Shown here piece after piece: positions 18,225 through 27,008 of a DNA stretch of 64,000 nt. The stretch is from the NCBI RefSeq assembly GCF_002210425.1, contig NZ_MWQK01000002.1:558001-622000 (forward strand), in the 5' to 3' direction. Every line of letters starts with the position of its first letter. Positions within the stretch are counted from its first letter, which is position 1. The position numbers were made by a program, and so were the translations under genes. The notes below the pieces were generated by a model. It searched no databases. It was not told the DNA's origin and saw only the letters and a program-made list of their open reading frames with translations. This stretch comes from Fibrobacter sp. UWB2. Lineage in GTDB: Bacteria > Fibrobacterota > Fibrobacteria > Fibrobacterales > Fibrobacteraceae.

Positions 18225-18971
18225 ATGAAGATTTTTCAGGTCTCGACATTGCAAGCCCTGATGCTTGGATACACAAACCCTGTAATTACGGTTGCAGAGT
18301 TGTTGGAGCATGGCAATATTGGGCTTGGGACATTCAATAATATTGATGGGGAAATGATCGTTCTTGACGGTGTCTGTTACCGCGCGAAAGACGATGGGAA
18401 TGTGGTTGTCGCCGAAAGCGACCGCGGCGTTCCTTTTTCGACGGTTTGCACTATGGATACGGTCGAGCCCATTGCGTTTGGCAAATGCGGAAATGTCGAA
18501 GGTCTGAAAGCCGAACTGAACAATATCGTTGACGCCCATTTTGGACTGAACAGTATGCACATGGTGCGTATTGATGGGGTGTTTGATGTTGTCGATGCCA
18601 GATCTGAATCGGCGTATAGGTCCATGCATGTCTCCTTAAAGACGATTTTGCAAAAGACGCAGAAGTCCTTTAAATTCCAGAACATAAAGGGGACGCTTGT
18701 GGGTGTGTTTTTCCCGGACTTTATGGACGGAATTAACGCGTCTGGCTGGCATTTCCATTTTATATCTGAAGACCGAAAAAATGGTGGCCATGTGTTTGAA
18801 ATCGTGATGCGAGAGGGGAGGGGATTTATCTCAAAAATAAACTCCATAGAACTTAAGCTCCCTGACGAACCGGCCTTTGATACCTACTCGTTAAAGCAAG
18901 CTTCGGAGAAGGAAATCGAGGATGTTGAGCAGGGAAACTCCAACAGTATTTCTAATAATAAAGAATCGTAA
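18225..18971 (+). CDS. budA: Alpha-acetolactate decarboxylase
   Basis: A 248-residue enzyme that converts 2-acetolactate to acetoin. Family blocks are clear: GLGTFNNIDGEMIVLDG (active-site Glu region), GVCYRA, PFSTVC, and the zinc site GWHFHFISEDRKNGGHV with three His. The C-terminal tail is Glu/Asn/Ser rich. It sits between the binding protein (6-base gap) and the permease (6-base gap) of an amino acid importer and must be co-transcribed with them. Acetolactate is the common precursor of valine, leucine and acetoin. A link between imported amino acid and acetolactate overflow is therefore plausible, but it is inference. aldB and alsD are alternative gene names. Confidence 0.9.
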   Translation: MKIFQVSTLQALMLGYTNPVITVAELLEHGNIGLGTFNNIDGEMIVLDGVCYRAKDDGNVVVAESDRGVPFSTVCTMDTVEPIAFGKCGNVEGLKAELNNIVDAHFGLNSMHMVRIDGVFDVVDARSESAYRSMHVSLKTILQKTQKSFKFQNIKGTLVGVFFPDFMDGINASGWHFHFISEDRKNGGHVFEIVMREGRGFISKINSIELKLPDEPAFDTYSLKQASEKEIEDVEQGNSNSISNNKES

Positions 18972-18977
18972 TCTTTT

Positions 18978-19637
18978 ATGTCTGACCTGAACTCTTTACT
19001 CCCGATTCTCTGGGGCGGCTTCTGCACGACGCTCGCGATTTTCGCGCTCACGCTGTTGTTCTCGATTCCGCTCGGCTTGCTTGTAGCGGTTCTCAAGATG
19101 AGCCGCTACCGCATTGTGCGTTACCCGGTATCGTTCTACATCTCGGTGATGCGTGGCACTCCGCTACTTCTCCAGATTGTAGCGATCTACTTTGGCTCGT
19201 ACTACTTGAGCGAATACACGGGAGTGGAGTTCTCGTTTGACCGTTTTCCGGCAGTGATTGTCGCCTTCTCGATAAACTATGCCGCTTACTTTGCCGAAAT
19301 CTTCCGCGGTGGCATCCAGTCGATTCCGAAGGGCCAGTACGAGGCCGCTGCCATGCTCGGTCTTACTCGCGGTCAGACATTCTATCGCATTATTCTCCCG
19401 CAGGTGGTTAAGCGTGTTGTGCCTGCAAGTGCAAACGAAGTCATTACGCTTGTGAAGGATACTTCCTTGGCTCAGGTGATTGCCGTGACGGAACTTTTTG
19501 CACTCGCGAAAAAACAGCAGGCCGCTTACGCGAGCATTTATCCGTTGTTTGTGGCGGGTGTGTTCTATTACATCGCAAATTTGCTTTTGAGCGTTGTCTT
19601 TGCTTACGTGGAACGTAAGTTGAATTACTACAAGTGA
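18978..19637 (+). CDS. Polar amino acid ABC transporter permease
   Basis: A 219-residue inner membrane protein with about five helices of the HisM/GlnP class. The N-terminal helix region (LWGGFCTTLAIFALTLLFS) and the EAA loop that contacts the ATPase (YEAAAMLGLTRGQTFYRIILPQ region) are present. VMRGTPLLLQ is also typical of the family. It probably works as a homodimer, as no second permease is present. The stop codon is just before the start of the ATPase gene. Confidence 0.92.
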   Translation: MSDLNSLLPILWGGFCTTLAIFALTLLFSIPLGLLVAVLKMSRYRIVRYPVSFYISVMRGTPLLLQIVAIYFGSYYLSEYTGVEFSFDRFPAVIVAFSINYAAYFAEIFRGGIQSIPKGQYEAAAMLGLTRGQTFYRIILPQVVKRVVPASANEVITLVKDTSLAQVIAVTELFALAKKQQAAYASIYPLFVAGVFYYIANLLLSVVFAYVERKLNYYK

Positions 19638-19645
19638 GGCGTGTC

Positions 19646-20467
19646 ATGGATTCTCAAATTCAGTCTGTTATCATCAAGGACGCGCCTATAGATTCTTCTC
19701 CAATTCTTGAAGTCAAACATTTAAAGAAGTCCTTTGGCGATTTGCATGTGCTCAAGGATATCTCGTTTGACCTCAATGCGGGCGAGGTACTGTCGATTAT
19801 CGGGCCTTCCGGTTCAGGCAAGAGTACGCTTCTCCGTTGCCTCACGCAGCTTGAAACGTTCGAGGCGGGCGAGGTGCGTGTCGATGGCAAGGATATGGTT
19901 GTTCCCGGTTCTAACATTGGTGGTAAAATCAAGTACGCTCCCGCAAAGACGCTTCGTGACATTCGACTTTCTACGGGGCTTGTGTTCCAGAACTTTAACT
20001 TGTTCCCGCACTTGACTGTACTCCAGAACTTGACGCTTGCGCCAATTCGCGTGCTCGGTGATTCCCGTGAAGATGCTCGTGCGCTGGCTCGATTCTTGCT
20101 CAAGCAGATGGGCCTCGAAGGTAAGGAAAAATCTTACCCGTGCGAACTTTCGGGTGGTCAGCAGCAACGTGTGTCCATTGCGCGTGCGCTTGCTTTAAAG
20201 CCAAGGATTCTCTTCTTTGATGAGCCAACGAGCGCATTGGACCCGGAACTCACGGGCGAAGTCCTCAAGATTATCAAGAAACTTGCTGAAGACCGCATGA
20301 CGATGGTCATCGTGACGCATGAAATGGCGTTTGCTCGTGATGTGGCGAACAAGGTTATGTTCATGGACCAGGGCGTTGTCGTGGAACAGGGGACTCCGGA
20401 CTTTGTGTTCAACCAGTCCCAGAACAAGCGCTTGAGCTCGTTCCTGGAAAGATTCTCGAGAACATAA
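19646..20467 (+). CDS. Polar amino acid ABC transporter ATP-binding protein
   Basis: A GlnQ-type ATPase of 273 residues. Walker A is GPSGSGKSTLL, the Q-loop region is VFQNFNLFPHLTVLQN, the signature is LSGGQQQRVS, Walker B is ILFFDEPTSALDPEL and the H-loop is VTHEM. ATG at 19646 is preferred because GAGG lies 6 bases upstream. A GTG at 19634, overlapping the permease stop, would add four residues. The first ~25 residues before VKHLKKSFGDLHV form an unusual N-terminal extension. It completes the importer operon. Confidence 0.93.
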   Translation: MDSQIQSVIIKDAPIDSSPILEVKHLKKSFGDLHVLKDISFDLNAGEVLSIIGPSGSGKSTLLRCLTQLETFEAGEVRVDGKDMVVPGSNIGGKIKYAPAKTLRDIRLSTGLVFQNFNLFPHLTVLQNLTLAPIRVLGDSREDARALARFLLKQMGLEGKEKSYPCELSGGQQQRVSIARALALKPRILFFDEPTSALDPELTGEVLKIIKKLAEDRMTMVIVTHEMAFARDVANKVMFMDQGVVVEQGTPDFVFNQSQNKRLSSFLERFSRT

Positions 20468-20567
20468 TACATCCAAATTTGCCGTTCTTCCCCAAATTTC
20501 GACGTGTTGTAGAATTTTAAAACATTTTTGGGATTTTTTTGTAATAAGTCCTAGAAATGTTGTCTAC

Positions 20568-20575
20568 TATTTTTG
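20568..20575 (+). promoter_or_regulatory. Promoter-like box TATTTTTG
   Basis: A match to TAnnTTTG, 75 bases before the ATG at 20643. It implies a leader of about 65 bases that includes the hairpin at 20611. Confidence 0.4.
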
Positions 20576-20610
20576 TATTTTATCCTTCATCTAACAAATT
20601 TTGAATTTTT

Positions 20611-20630
20611 AAATAACATTTGTGTTATTT
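20611..20630 (+). promoter_or_regulatory. Leader hairpin just before the ribosome binding site
   Basis: A perfect 8-bp inverted repeat, AAATAACA / TGTTATTT with a 4-base loop, ends directly before GAAGGAG. It could protect the mRNA of an abundant envelope protein or tune translation. It has no T run, so it is not a terminator. Confidence 0.5.
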
Positions 20631-20642
20631 GAAGGAGATTAA

Positions 20643-21569
20643 ATGAAAAAGCTCTTTATTGCATCTGCTATCGCCATGATGTGCCTTAGCGCAAATGCCT
20701 TTGCCGAAGATGACGGTTACGGTAACGATATCCCGGCAGCAAGGTCCGAAGGAACCGTCGATGACGGTTACGGCAATAAGCTCCCGTCAAACGAACCTGA
20801 ATACAAGAGTTTCGAAGAAGCTCGTTCTGCTTCTTCTTACGGCAACTCTGGCAATAGCGGAAACAACAATAACCAGCGTACGCGTTTGGGTATCCACCTT
20901 GGTATCGGTGCTGCCCTTTTGGCCAATTATCCGACCGATAAAGAATTTGTCAGACAGTATGGCGATAACGAATGGATCGGTGTTTCTGGCGATATCGGTT
21001 TGATTCTCAAGTTCCCTTTGAACCCGATTCTTTCGTTTGTTCCTGAATTGAACTTTGGAATGGCCTACCTTTCCGAAGAAATTAAGGACGCCGGTGGCGA
21101 CGATTACTTCTGGGGTGAATATAAGGTAAATGACGCTAAAACGCTCTACAATATCAACATCCCGCTCATGTTGCGCTTGCAGGCCCCGTATGTGTATCTC
21201 GAAGGCGGTGTCCGTCTTAGCTTCAATATCGATACGGACCATGAATACGAATATACGGACAAGGATGGCAATCCTCTGAAGTACTATGACTATGAGGACG
21301 ACGATTACAAGACGGTCAAGCGCGATGCCGAAGATGAATGGAAAGTCAAGACGTTTATTCCGTCCATTGTTGCAGGCCTTGGTACAACGTTCCTTGCTAG
21401 CGGATTGCAGTGTGACCTCGGTCTCCGCTTTATTTGGGACCTTAGGGGTATTGAAGAAAATGACAAGGAAATCTATGCTATGGAAAATAAAAAATTGCGC
21501 ATAGCAAAGGTTATCGAAAACGAATCGAGCTTGTTCGCTATTCAACTTGTACTCAATATGTTCTTTTAA
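20643..21569 (+). CDS. Outer membrane beta-barrel protein with DDGYGN repeats
   Basis: A 308-residue protein with a signal peptide (residues 1-21, ...SANAFA). Two copies of DDGYGN(D/K)(I/L)P follow directly (about residues 23-55), then a Ser/Asn/Gly-rich linker. A PorT/OmpX-like beta-barrel of about 230 residues follows, with alternating strands (LGIHLGIGAALLANY, YVYLEGGVRLSFNID) and a C-terminal Phe-Phe typical of barrel proteins (LNMFF). The role is not recognised; the repeated N-terminal motif may bind a partner or metal. The gene has its own promoter-like box and a leader hairpin. Confidence 0.7.
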   Translation: MKKLFIASAIAMMCLSANAFAEDDGYGNDIPAARSEGTVDDGYGNKLPSNEPEYKSFEEARSASSYGNSGNSGNNNNQRTRLGIHLGIGAALLANYPTDKEFVRQYGDNEWIGVSGDIGLILKFPLNPILSFVPELNFGMAYLSEEIKDAGGDDYFWGEYKVNDAKTLYNINIPLMLRLQAPYVYLEGGVRLSFNIDTDHEYEYTDKDGNPLKYYDYEDDDYKTVKRDAEDEWKVKTFIPSIVAGLGTTFLASGLQCDLGLRFIWDLRGIEENDKEIYAMENKKLRIAKVIENESSLFAIQLVLNMFF

Positions 21570-21661
21570 GGTCTAGCTAAGAAAATTTTTCAAAGAAAAA
21601 ATGGGCCAATCGCCTGCGAAAAGCGTGTTAATATAGTAGACGCTTTTTAGCAGGAGAAAAA

Positions 21662-22366
21662 ATGATGATTCATAATCAATTGGCCTTGTTTGCTAGACCC
21701 GATTTCAACCTGATGCCGCGCGAGAAAATGGAACGCGCTGGTGTCGGTGCTTTAAGCAACGAAGAACTGCTGGCTATCATTTTGGGGAGTGGTAGCCATG
21801 AATGCAGTGTCTTTGAACTTTCCAAACGACTTTCCGATTTTTTGTCGACAGAAACTTCTGTGCCGACGCTTGAACGTCTCAAGCAAATTCGTGGACTTGG
21901 AAAAGTCAAAGCGGCTCAGATTTTGGCGTGCCTGGAACTTTCAGGGCGCTTTATTTTAAGCGACAAGGCGATTCCCGTGGCTGTTCCCGAAGATGTGCTT
22001 TCGCGCGTGTCGTATATGAAGTACGAATCGCAGGAACATCTTGTCGTTATTTCCCTGAATTCCGCAAATTACATCATTCGCGTCCACGAACTTACGACCG
22101 GGCTTGTGAATCAGACTCCGGTCCACCCGCGCGAAGCCTTTGCCCTCGCTATTGAAGATCGTGCCGTTTCTGTGATTTTTGTCCACAATCACCCCTCTGG
22201 ATCGCTAGAACCGAGCCCTGAAGACATGTCTATCACGCGCGTTTTGTGTGCTTCAGGTAAAATTTTGCAAATACCTGTTTTGGACCATATCATCATTGGT
22301 AAAAGTGGGTTTACAAGTTTGTGTCGTTGCTACCCGGAAATCTTCGAAAGCACGTTTTATAAATAA
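21662..22366 (+). CDS. radC: RadC/JAB-domain protein
   Basis: A 234-residue protein with an N-terminal helix-hairpin-helix region (SNEELLAIILGSGS, IRGLGKVKAAQIL) and a C-terminal JAB/MPN metalloprotease-like domain carrying the JAMM motif HNHPSGSLEPSPED. RadC was named for a repair phenotype later attributed to another gene, and the enzymatic role remains uncertain. A strong AGGAG precedes the ATG. The gene stands alone between two outer membrane protein genes. It is full length, so it is not an obvious mobile-element relic. Confidence 0.92.
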   Translation: MMIHNQLALFARPDFNLMPREKMERAGVGALSNEELLAIILGSGSHECSVFELSKRLSDFLSTETSVPTLERLKQIRGLGKVKAAQILACLELSGRFILSDKAIPVAVPEDVLSRVSYMKYESQEHLVVISLNSANYIIRVHELTTGLVNQTPVHPREAFALAIEDRAVSVIFVHNHPSGSLEPSPEDMSITRVLCASGKILQIPVLDHIIIGKSGFTSLCRCYPEIFESTFYK

Positions 22367-22467
22367 AAATGTGTAAAAAAAAATCAATCAAATGGCGAAA
22401 ATTAAATTTTATGTATTATTTATCCATTAATTTGCGTTAGAAAAAGTGCGGACTTTTTTTTAAAGAG

Positions 22468-22476
22468 TTATATTTC
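22468..22476 (+). promoter_or_regulatory. Promoter-like box TATATTTC before the OmpA/TSP3 gene
   Basis: The box lies about 67 bases before the ATG at 22536, after a T-rich run, and implies a leader of about 55 bases ending in AAGGAG. Confidence 0.4.
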
Positions 22477-22535
22477 ACTTAAACATTACTATAAGGACCA
22501 CTCTATCCAAGGGTTGGTCAAAACAAGGAGACTCT

Positions 22536-24860
22536 ATGAAACGAGTAGCAATGGGATTGGCCCTGGCCTTGGCGGCATCATCCGCCTTTGCTGGTCATGC
22601 CAATACGATTAACAAGACGGGCTTCGTCGGTGTCAACAAGACACAGTCTGCCCAGTCTCTCGGTCATTCAAAGCTTGTGTTTACGGCTTTGGGCGACTAC
22701 GCATTTGGTAATAGCATGTTCAAGGCTGATCCTGAAAACGGCTATCACTACGCTTTTGCGAATGAATACACGAACCAGAAGGCTGAAGCCGCAAACTATA
22801 GCGGTATCAGTGCCTACGTTGGCCTCGCTATCGGTCTTTTGGACTACTTTGATATCGGTGTGACTTTGCCGGTCTTCTATGACCAGTTCAACGGCAATGC
22901 TGTTTGTGGTGAAGCAGAAGGCTGCAACCCGGCTGCTCTCGCTGGTACCAAGGTTGGCTACATTGGTAACGTGACAGCTAGCTTGAAGGCTCGCGCTCCG
23001 ATTCCGGCTGATGTGCCTATCGACTTCGCTGCTTTCTTCAGATATTCTTTCAAGACTTCCAAGAACTCCAAGCAGGGTGTCTGGATTCGTGAACCGGAAT
23101 ACATCGCCAAGGAAGTTGGCATGGCATTCCCGTACGGTACTGCTAAGTCTGTGATGACCGTCGGTGCCGCTTTGACGTTCGACCTTTCCAAGATTGACGT
23201 GATGCCTCTCCTCGTCCACATCAACGGTGGTTACCGTATGTCCATGGACAAGGCTTACATGTCCTTCCCGTTTGCAAGCGCTGCTCTTGAATTCTACGTG
23301 CTTGACTTCCTCTCGTTCTTCGGTGAATTCTACATGGATATCCAGACCGAAGACTTTACTTGGAACGTTGCTCAGTACGGCCTCACCGAAAAGCTCGACA
23401 TGAAGCAGGTGACTGGCGGTGCCGTGTTCCACTTGCCGATTGGCCTCGACATCCAGCTCGGCGCTTCTGTCTACGTTGGCAATGACAACTATGTCCACTT
23501 TGCCCGCGTGATGGAAAACGAAGAAAACTACCTCACCGGCATCACGGCTACGAAGACTCGCGTGAACCCGCAGCTCGCCTTGTTCGGCGGCCTTACCTGG
23601 TCTGGCTTCCTCGCTCCGCAGGACCGCGATGGTGACGGCGTGGCTGACTCTGATGACCGTTGCCCGGATGACTATGGTCATCGTTTGAACGCAGGCTGCC
23701 CGATGGGTAACCCGGATAGCGACGAAGACGGTGTCTGCGACGCTTGGGTTTCCGAAAAGGCTATGCTTGACGAATTCCGTAATGTTTGCGAAGGTATCGA
23801 CCAGTGCCCGAACGAAAAGGGTAACAGCACCAATGGTTGTCCGACGGATGATCCGGACCCGGATAAGGATGGCGTCTGCGATGCTTGGGTAAGCCAGAAG
23901 GGCGCTCTCGATCAGTTCAAGGAAATTTGCGAAGGCATCGACCAGTGCCCGGCTGAAGCTGGTACGCTCGTCAACAACGGTTGCCCGGAAGACAATCCGG
24001 ATCCGGATGGCGACGGTCTCTGCTCTCCGTGGGTCACCGACAAGAACAAGCTTGACCAGTATGCCGGCGTCTGCAAGGGCTACGACATGTGTCCGGGTGA
24101 AGCTGGTGCTGCCGGCAATAAGGGCTGCCCGTGGGATGATCCGGACAGCGACGGCGACGGTATCTGCGACGAATGGGTTGTTCAGAAGAAGCTCGGCTAC
24201 TACTTCGAAAAGGCTGCCGAAGACGAATCTGTTGCTAAGGAATGGTTCATCTCCAAGACCTGTAAGGGTCTCGACAAGTGCCCGCTCGAACACGGTGTTG
24301 CCGCTAACGATGGTTGCCCGCTCCCGGATCCGGACCTTGACAAGGATGGCGTCTGCGATGCTTGGGTCACCGAAAGGAACATGTTCAACCTCTTCGAAGG
24401 TGTCTGCGCTGGTATGGATCGCTGCCCGGCTGAAGCTGGTGACGATGGCTTCGGCTGCCCGAAGAAGAAGGTAGAAAAGCTCGAAGGTATCTCCTTCAAG
24501 AGCGGCTCTGCTACTGTCAACGCTAACGCTAAGAGAATCCTTAAGGGTATCGCCCAGAAGCTTAAGGAAGACGAAGCTTACAAGGATCTCAAGATTGTGA
24601 TCCAGGGTCATACCGACAACCGCGGTAAGGCTAAGAAGAACCTCAAGCTCTCTGACCGCCGCGCTAAGGCCGTTATGAAGCAGCTCACGAAGTTCGGCGT
24701 TGCCAAGAACCGCATCAAGGCTGTTGGTCTCGGCTCTACCTGCCCGGTTGACGATAACTCCACGGCAGATGGTCGCGAAATGAACCGTCGTATTGAAATG
24801 CACTTCGTCACACCGGAAAATGACGGTATGAAGTGCGAAAGCAACTACGTTGGTGACTAA
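22536..24860 (+). CDS. OmpA-family protein with five extended thrombospondin type 3 repeats
   Basis: A 774-residue outer membrane protein with a signal peptide (residues 1-19), a predicted beta-barrel region (about 30-360), calcium-binding TSP3 repeats (about 363-645) and a C-terminal OmpA/MotB domain (about 648-774). The OmpA domain binds peptidoglycan: VIQGHTDNRGKAKKNLKLSD, REMNRRIEMHF. The linker starts with a plain TSP3 unit (DRDGDGVADSDDRCPDD). Five longer units follow, each D-x-D-x-DG(V/I/L)C plus about 20 residues, then C-x-G-x-D-x-CP (for example DGVCDAWVSEKAMLDEF, then VCEGIDQCP). The extra Cys pair and helical insert are unusual. The protein is probably abundant and structural. A strong terminator follows. 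Confidence 0.88.
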   Translation: MKRVAMGLALALAASSAFAGHANTINKTGFVGVNKTQSAQSLGHSKLVFTALGDYAFGNSMFKADPENGYHYAFANEYTNQKAEAANYSGISAYVGLAIGLLDYFDIGVTLPVFYDQFNGNAVCGEAEGCNPAALAGTKVGYIGNVTASLKARAPIPADVPIDFAAFFRYSFKTSKNSKQGVWIREPEYIAKEVGMAFPYGTAKSVMTVGAALTFDLSKIDVMPLLVHINGGYRMSMDKAYMSFPFASAALEFYVLDFLSFFGEFYMDIQTEDFTWNVAQYGLTEKLDMKQVTGGAVFHLPIGLDIQLGASVYVGNDNYVHFARVMENEENYLTGITATKTRVNPQLALFGGLTWSGFLAPQDRDGDGVADSDDRCPDDYGHRLNAGCPMGNPDSDEDGVCDAWVSEKAMLDEFRNVCEGIDQCPNEKGNSTNGCPTDDPDPDKDGVCDAWVSQKGALDQFKEICEGIDQCPAEAGTLVNNGCPEDNPDPDGDGLCSPWVTDKNKLDQYAGVCKGYDMCPGEAGAAGNKGCPWDDPDSDGDGICDEWVVQKKLGYYFEKAAEDESVAKEWFISKTCKGLDKCPLEHGVAANDGCPLPDPDLDKDGVCDAWVTERNMFNLFEGVCAGMDRCPAEAGDDGFGCPKKKVEKLEGISFKSGSATVNANAKRILKGIAQKLKEDEAYKDLKIVIQGHTDNRGKAKKNLKLSDRRAKAVMKQLTKFGVAKNRIKAVGLGSTCPVDDNSTADGREMNRRIEMHFVTPENDGMKCESNYVGD

Positions 24861-24881
24861 TAACTTTTAGAGTCTCAACCA

Positions 24882-24910
24882 AAGCCCCGGGCATAAGCCC
24901 GGGGCTTTTC
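24882..24910 (+). terminator. Strong Rho-independent terminator
   Basis: A perfect 9-bp GC-rich stem (GCCCCGGGC / GCCCGGGGC) with an ATAA loop, flanked by AAA and followed by TTTTC. It ends the OmpA gene only 12 bases before the next start codon. Confidence 0.92.
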
Positions 24911-24917
24911 TACATTT
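24911..24917 (+). promoter_or_regulatory. TACATTT box 12 bases before ATG 24923
   Basis: Only 12 bases separate the OmpA terminator from this start codon, and they contain TACATTT and no Shine-Dalgarno sequence. This suggests a leaderless transcript. Confidence 0.45.
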
Positions 24918-24922
24918 ACGGC

Positions 24923-25177
24923 ATGACAAAACTTGATGAAATTCTGACCGCAAACAACTTTAGCAATCACGATCTCGTTGAAATGCTCCCCGTGAACTTG
25001 AACCACAAGATGGTGCAGAAGGCGCGCCTTGGCAAGAAGCCCGTGCCGAAGCACACGCAAGACCTGATTCTGCAGGCCTTGAATAAGCGCTTGTTGGAAA
25101 CCGCCGCCGAAGTGGACGGCAAGGTTGTGAAGCAGTACAAGCGCGTGGAAGTGTTCGGAAACGACGAAGTCGCTTAG
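24923..25177 (+). CDS. Small basic hypothetical protein (84 aa)
   Basis: A small cytoplasmic, mostly helical, Lys-rich protein ([47 protein letters not shown]). The spacing of helices with [13 protein letters not shown] between them resembles a helix-turn-helix DNA-binding fold, but no family was recognised. It starts 12 bases after a strong terminator and 23 bases before thyA, so it may lead the thyA cluster. The start lacks a ribosome binding site. Codon use resembles neighbouring genes, which argues for a real gene. Confidence 0.6.
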   Translation: MTKLDEILTANNFSNHDLVEMLPVNLNHKMVQKARLGKKPVPKHTQDLILQALNKRLLETAAEVDGKVVKQYKRVEVFGNDEVA

Positions 25178-25187
25178 CAACTTTTAT

Positions 25188-25194
25188 TACATTA
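25188..25194 (+). promoter_or_regulatory. TACATTA box 12 bases before thyA
   Basis: Same sequence type and same 12-base distance to the ATG as at 24911. There is no Shine-Dalgarno sequence before thyA. Confidence 0.4.
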
Positions 25195-25199
25195 ACAAT

Positions 25200-26012
25200 A
25201 TGCAGCAATACTTAGATCTTCTTAAAGATATTATCGATAACGGTGTGGACCGTTCCGACCGCACTGGCACCGGCACTCGTTCTGTGTTTGGCCGCCAGAC
25301 CCGCTTTGACCTTTCCAAGGGCTTCCCGTGCCTCACGACCAAGAAGCTCCACTTGCGCAGTATCATTCACGAACTGCTGTGGTTCTTGAAGGGCGATACG
25401 AATATCAAGTACTTGCACGATAACAAGGTTACGATTTGGGACGAATGGGCCGATGAAAATGGCGACTTGGGTCCGGTTTACGGTCACCAATGGCGCTCCT
25501 GGCCGACACCCGATGGCGGACACATCGACCAAATTGCGAATTTGATCAATAGCCTCAAGAATAATCCGGATTCCCGCCGTCACTTGGTTTGCGCCTGGAA
25601 TGTTGCCGAAGTCGACAAGATGGCTTTGCCGCCGTGCCATTGCCTGTTTCAGTTCTACGTGGGCGGTGTAGGCGCTAGCGGTAAGCGTAAGCTCAGCTGC
25701 CAGCTTTACCAGCGCAGTGCCGACATGTTCCTCGGCGTACCGTTCAACATTGCATCGTACTCGCTCTTGACGATGATGCTTGCCCAGGTCTGCGGTTACG
25801 AAGCGGGTGAGTTTGTCCATACTTTTGGTGACTTGCATTTGTACAGCAACCATTTTGACCAGGCTCGTGAACAGCTTTCTCGTACGCCGCGTGCACTCCC
25901 GACGATGAAGATGAATCCTGATGTCAAGGACTTGTTCGATTTCAAGTTCGAAGATTTTGAACTTGTGAATTACGATCCGTGGCCGACCATCAAGGCTCCG
26001 ATTGCGGTTTAA
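25200..26012 (+). CDS. thyA: Thymidylate synthase
   Basis: A 270-residue enzyme that converts dUMP to dTMP with methylene-tetrahydrofolate. The N-terminal phosphate-binding loop ([12 protein letters not shown]) is present, as are the tryptophan-rich block ([13 protein letters not shown]) and the catalytic Cys in [12 protein letters not shown]. Further family signatures are [31 protein letters not shown] and the C-terminal KAPIAV. Length is normal (E. coli 264). The stop overlaps the start of the phosphoesterase (TAATG). It makes dTMP in a cluster with other nucleotide-pool enzymes. Confidence 0.97.
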   Translation: MQQYLDLLKDIIDNGVDRSDRTGTGTRSVFGRQTRFDLSKGFPCLTTKKLHLRSIIHELLWFLKGDTNIKYLHDNKVTIWDEWADENGDLGPVYGHQWRSWPTPDGGHIDQIANLINSLKNNPDSRRHLVCAWNVAEVDKMALPPCHCLFQFYVGGVGASGKRKLSCQLYQRSADMFLGVPFNIASYSLLTMMLAQVCGYEAGEFVHTFGDLHLYSNHFDQAREQLSRTPRALPTMKMNPDVKDLFDFKFEDFELVNYDPWPTIKAPIAV

Positions 26013-27004
26013 TGGACTCTTCGATTGACTTCATTGGCGATATTCATGGGCACTACGATGAACTCGTGGTGCTCCTTAAAAAGCTAGGCTACGAAGAACG
26101 TGGTGGCGCTTTCCGCTATCCGGGCGATGCTCGAACGGTCGTCTTTTTAGGCGATTACATTGACCGCGGGAGTCGTGTGCGCGATACGGTAAATCTCGTG
26201 CGTGCTATGCGCGATGCGGGTTCTGCGGTGGCGCTGATGGGCAATCACGAGTTCAATGCACTTAGCTTTTGGCACGAGAATGGCGCCGGTGGGCGACCCA
26301 TAAAATCGATTCACGGCGGCTATTTGCGTGAGCATTCTTTTAACAAAGTAGCGATTCATGTGAAGACTGTTGAAAGTTATCGCGGGCGCAAGGCGGAATT
26401 TCAGGAAATGCTTGATTTCCTCAAAACGCTCCCGTTTTACTTGGAAACAGACTTGTTCCGTGCGCAGCACGCTTGCTTTGACTTGAAATGCGCAGAAGTG
26501 CTTAAAGCCGAAGGTATCCGTTCTTTTATGGATGGCGATTTCGACGAGCTTATTGCACGTGCGAACGACAAGAATGACGAATACGACGATTCGCTGTATT
26601 GGCCGATAAGTTTGTTCTTGAAAGGCCCGGAATTGGATTTGCCGGAAGGCGTGACGTTCCGCGATGCTGAATGTGTCAATCGCAAGCGTACGCGAATCCG
26701 CTGGTGGATCAATCCGAAGAACGTCACTTTGCAGGAACTCAGCTTCCAGCCGGGCGTAGAATTGCCTCCACGCGAAGTTCCGCTCGAAATTCAGACTCGC
26801 GATTTCTATGGCGAAAATGAACGCCCGGTTTTCTTTGGGCATTATTGGTTGACGGGAATGCCTGAACTTATTTGTGATAACGTCTGCTGCCTGGATTACA
26901 GTGTTGCAGGTTATCGCGGTGATGGGCGCCTGGTTGCTTACCGTTTTGATGGTGAACAGAAACTCGATAACCGAAAGTTCGTCTCGGTCGAAGCTGCGCG
27001 CTAA
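26012..27004 (+). CDS. Calcineurin-like metallophosphoesterase
   Basis: A 330-residue phosphoesterase with the standard motif series DFIGDIHGHYDEL (residues ~6-18), VVFLGDYIDRGS, LMGNHEF and the late His motif FFGHYWL. These bind the dinuclear metal centre. The family includes ApaH/PrpE-like diadenosine polyphosphatases and protein phosphatases; the substrate cannot be assigned. The ATG at 26012 overlaps the thyA stop and places the first motif near the N-terminus. An earlier frame-compatible start lies inside thyA and is unlikely. Confidence 0.85.
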   Translation: MDSSIDFIGDIHGHYDELVVLLKKLGYEERGGAFRYPGDARTVVFLGDYIDRGSRVRDTVNLVRAMRDAGSAVALMGNHEFNALSFWHENGAGGRPIKSIHGGYLREHSFNKVAIHVKTVESYRGRKAEFQEMLDFLKTLPFYLETDLFRAQHACFDLKCAEVLKAEGIRSFMDGDFDELIARANDKNDEYDDSLYWPISLFLKGPELDLPEGVTFRDAECVNRKRTRIRWWINPKNVTLQELSFQPGVELPPREVPLEIQTRDFYGENERPVFFGHYWLTGMPELICDNVCCLDYSVAGYRGDGRLVAYRFDGEQKLDNRKFVSVEAAR

Positions 27005-27008
27005 TAAC

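Noticed and set aside
24007-24474. Forward open frame (155 codons) overlapping the OmpA repeats
   Set aside because: Out of frame with the OmpA gene and explained by the repeated Asp/Gly codons. It has no ribosome binding site.
22668-24803. 711-codon open frame antisense to the OmpA/TSP3 gene
   Set aside because: It mirrors the repeat structure of the forward gene and has no motif of its own; it results from biased codon use in the repeats.
25979-26012. Earlier start of the phosphoesterase inside thyA
   Set aside because: It would overlap the conserved C-terminus of ThyA. The ATG at 26012 puts the first metal motif at the usual distance.
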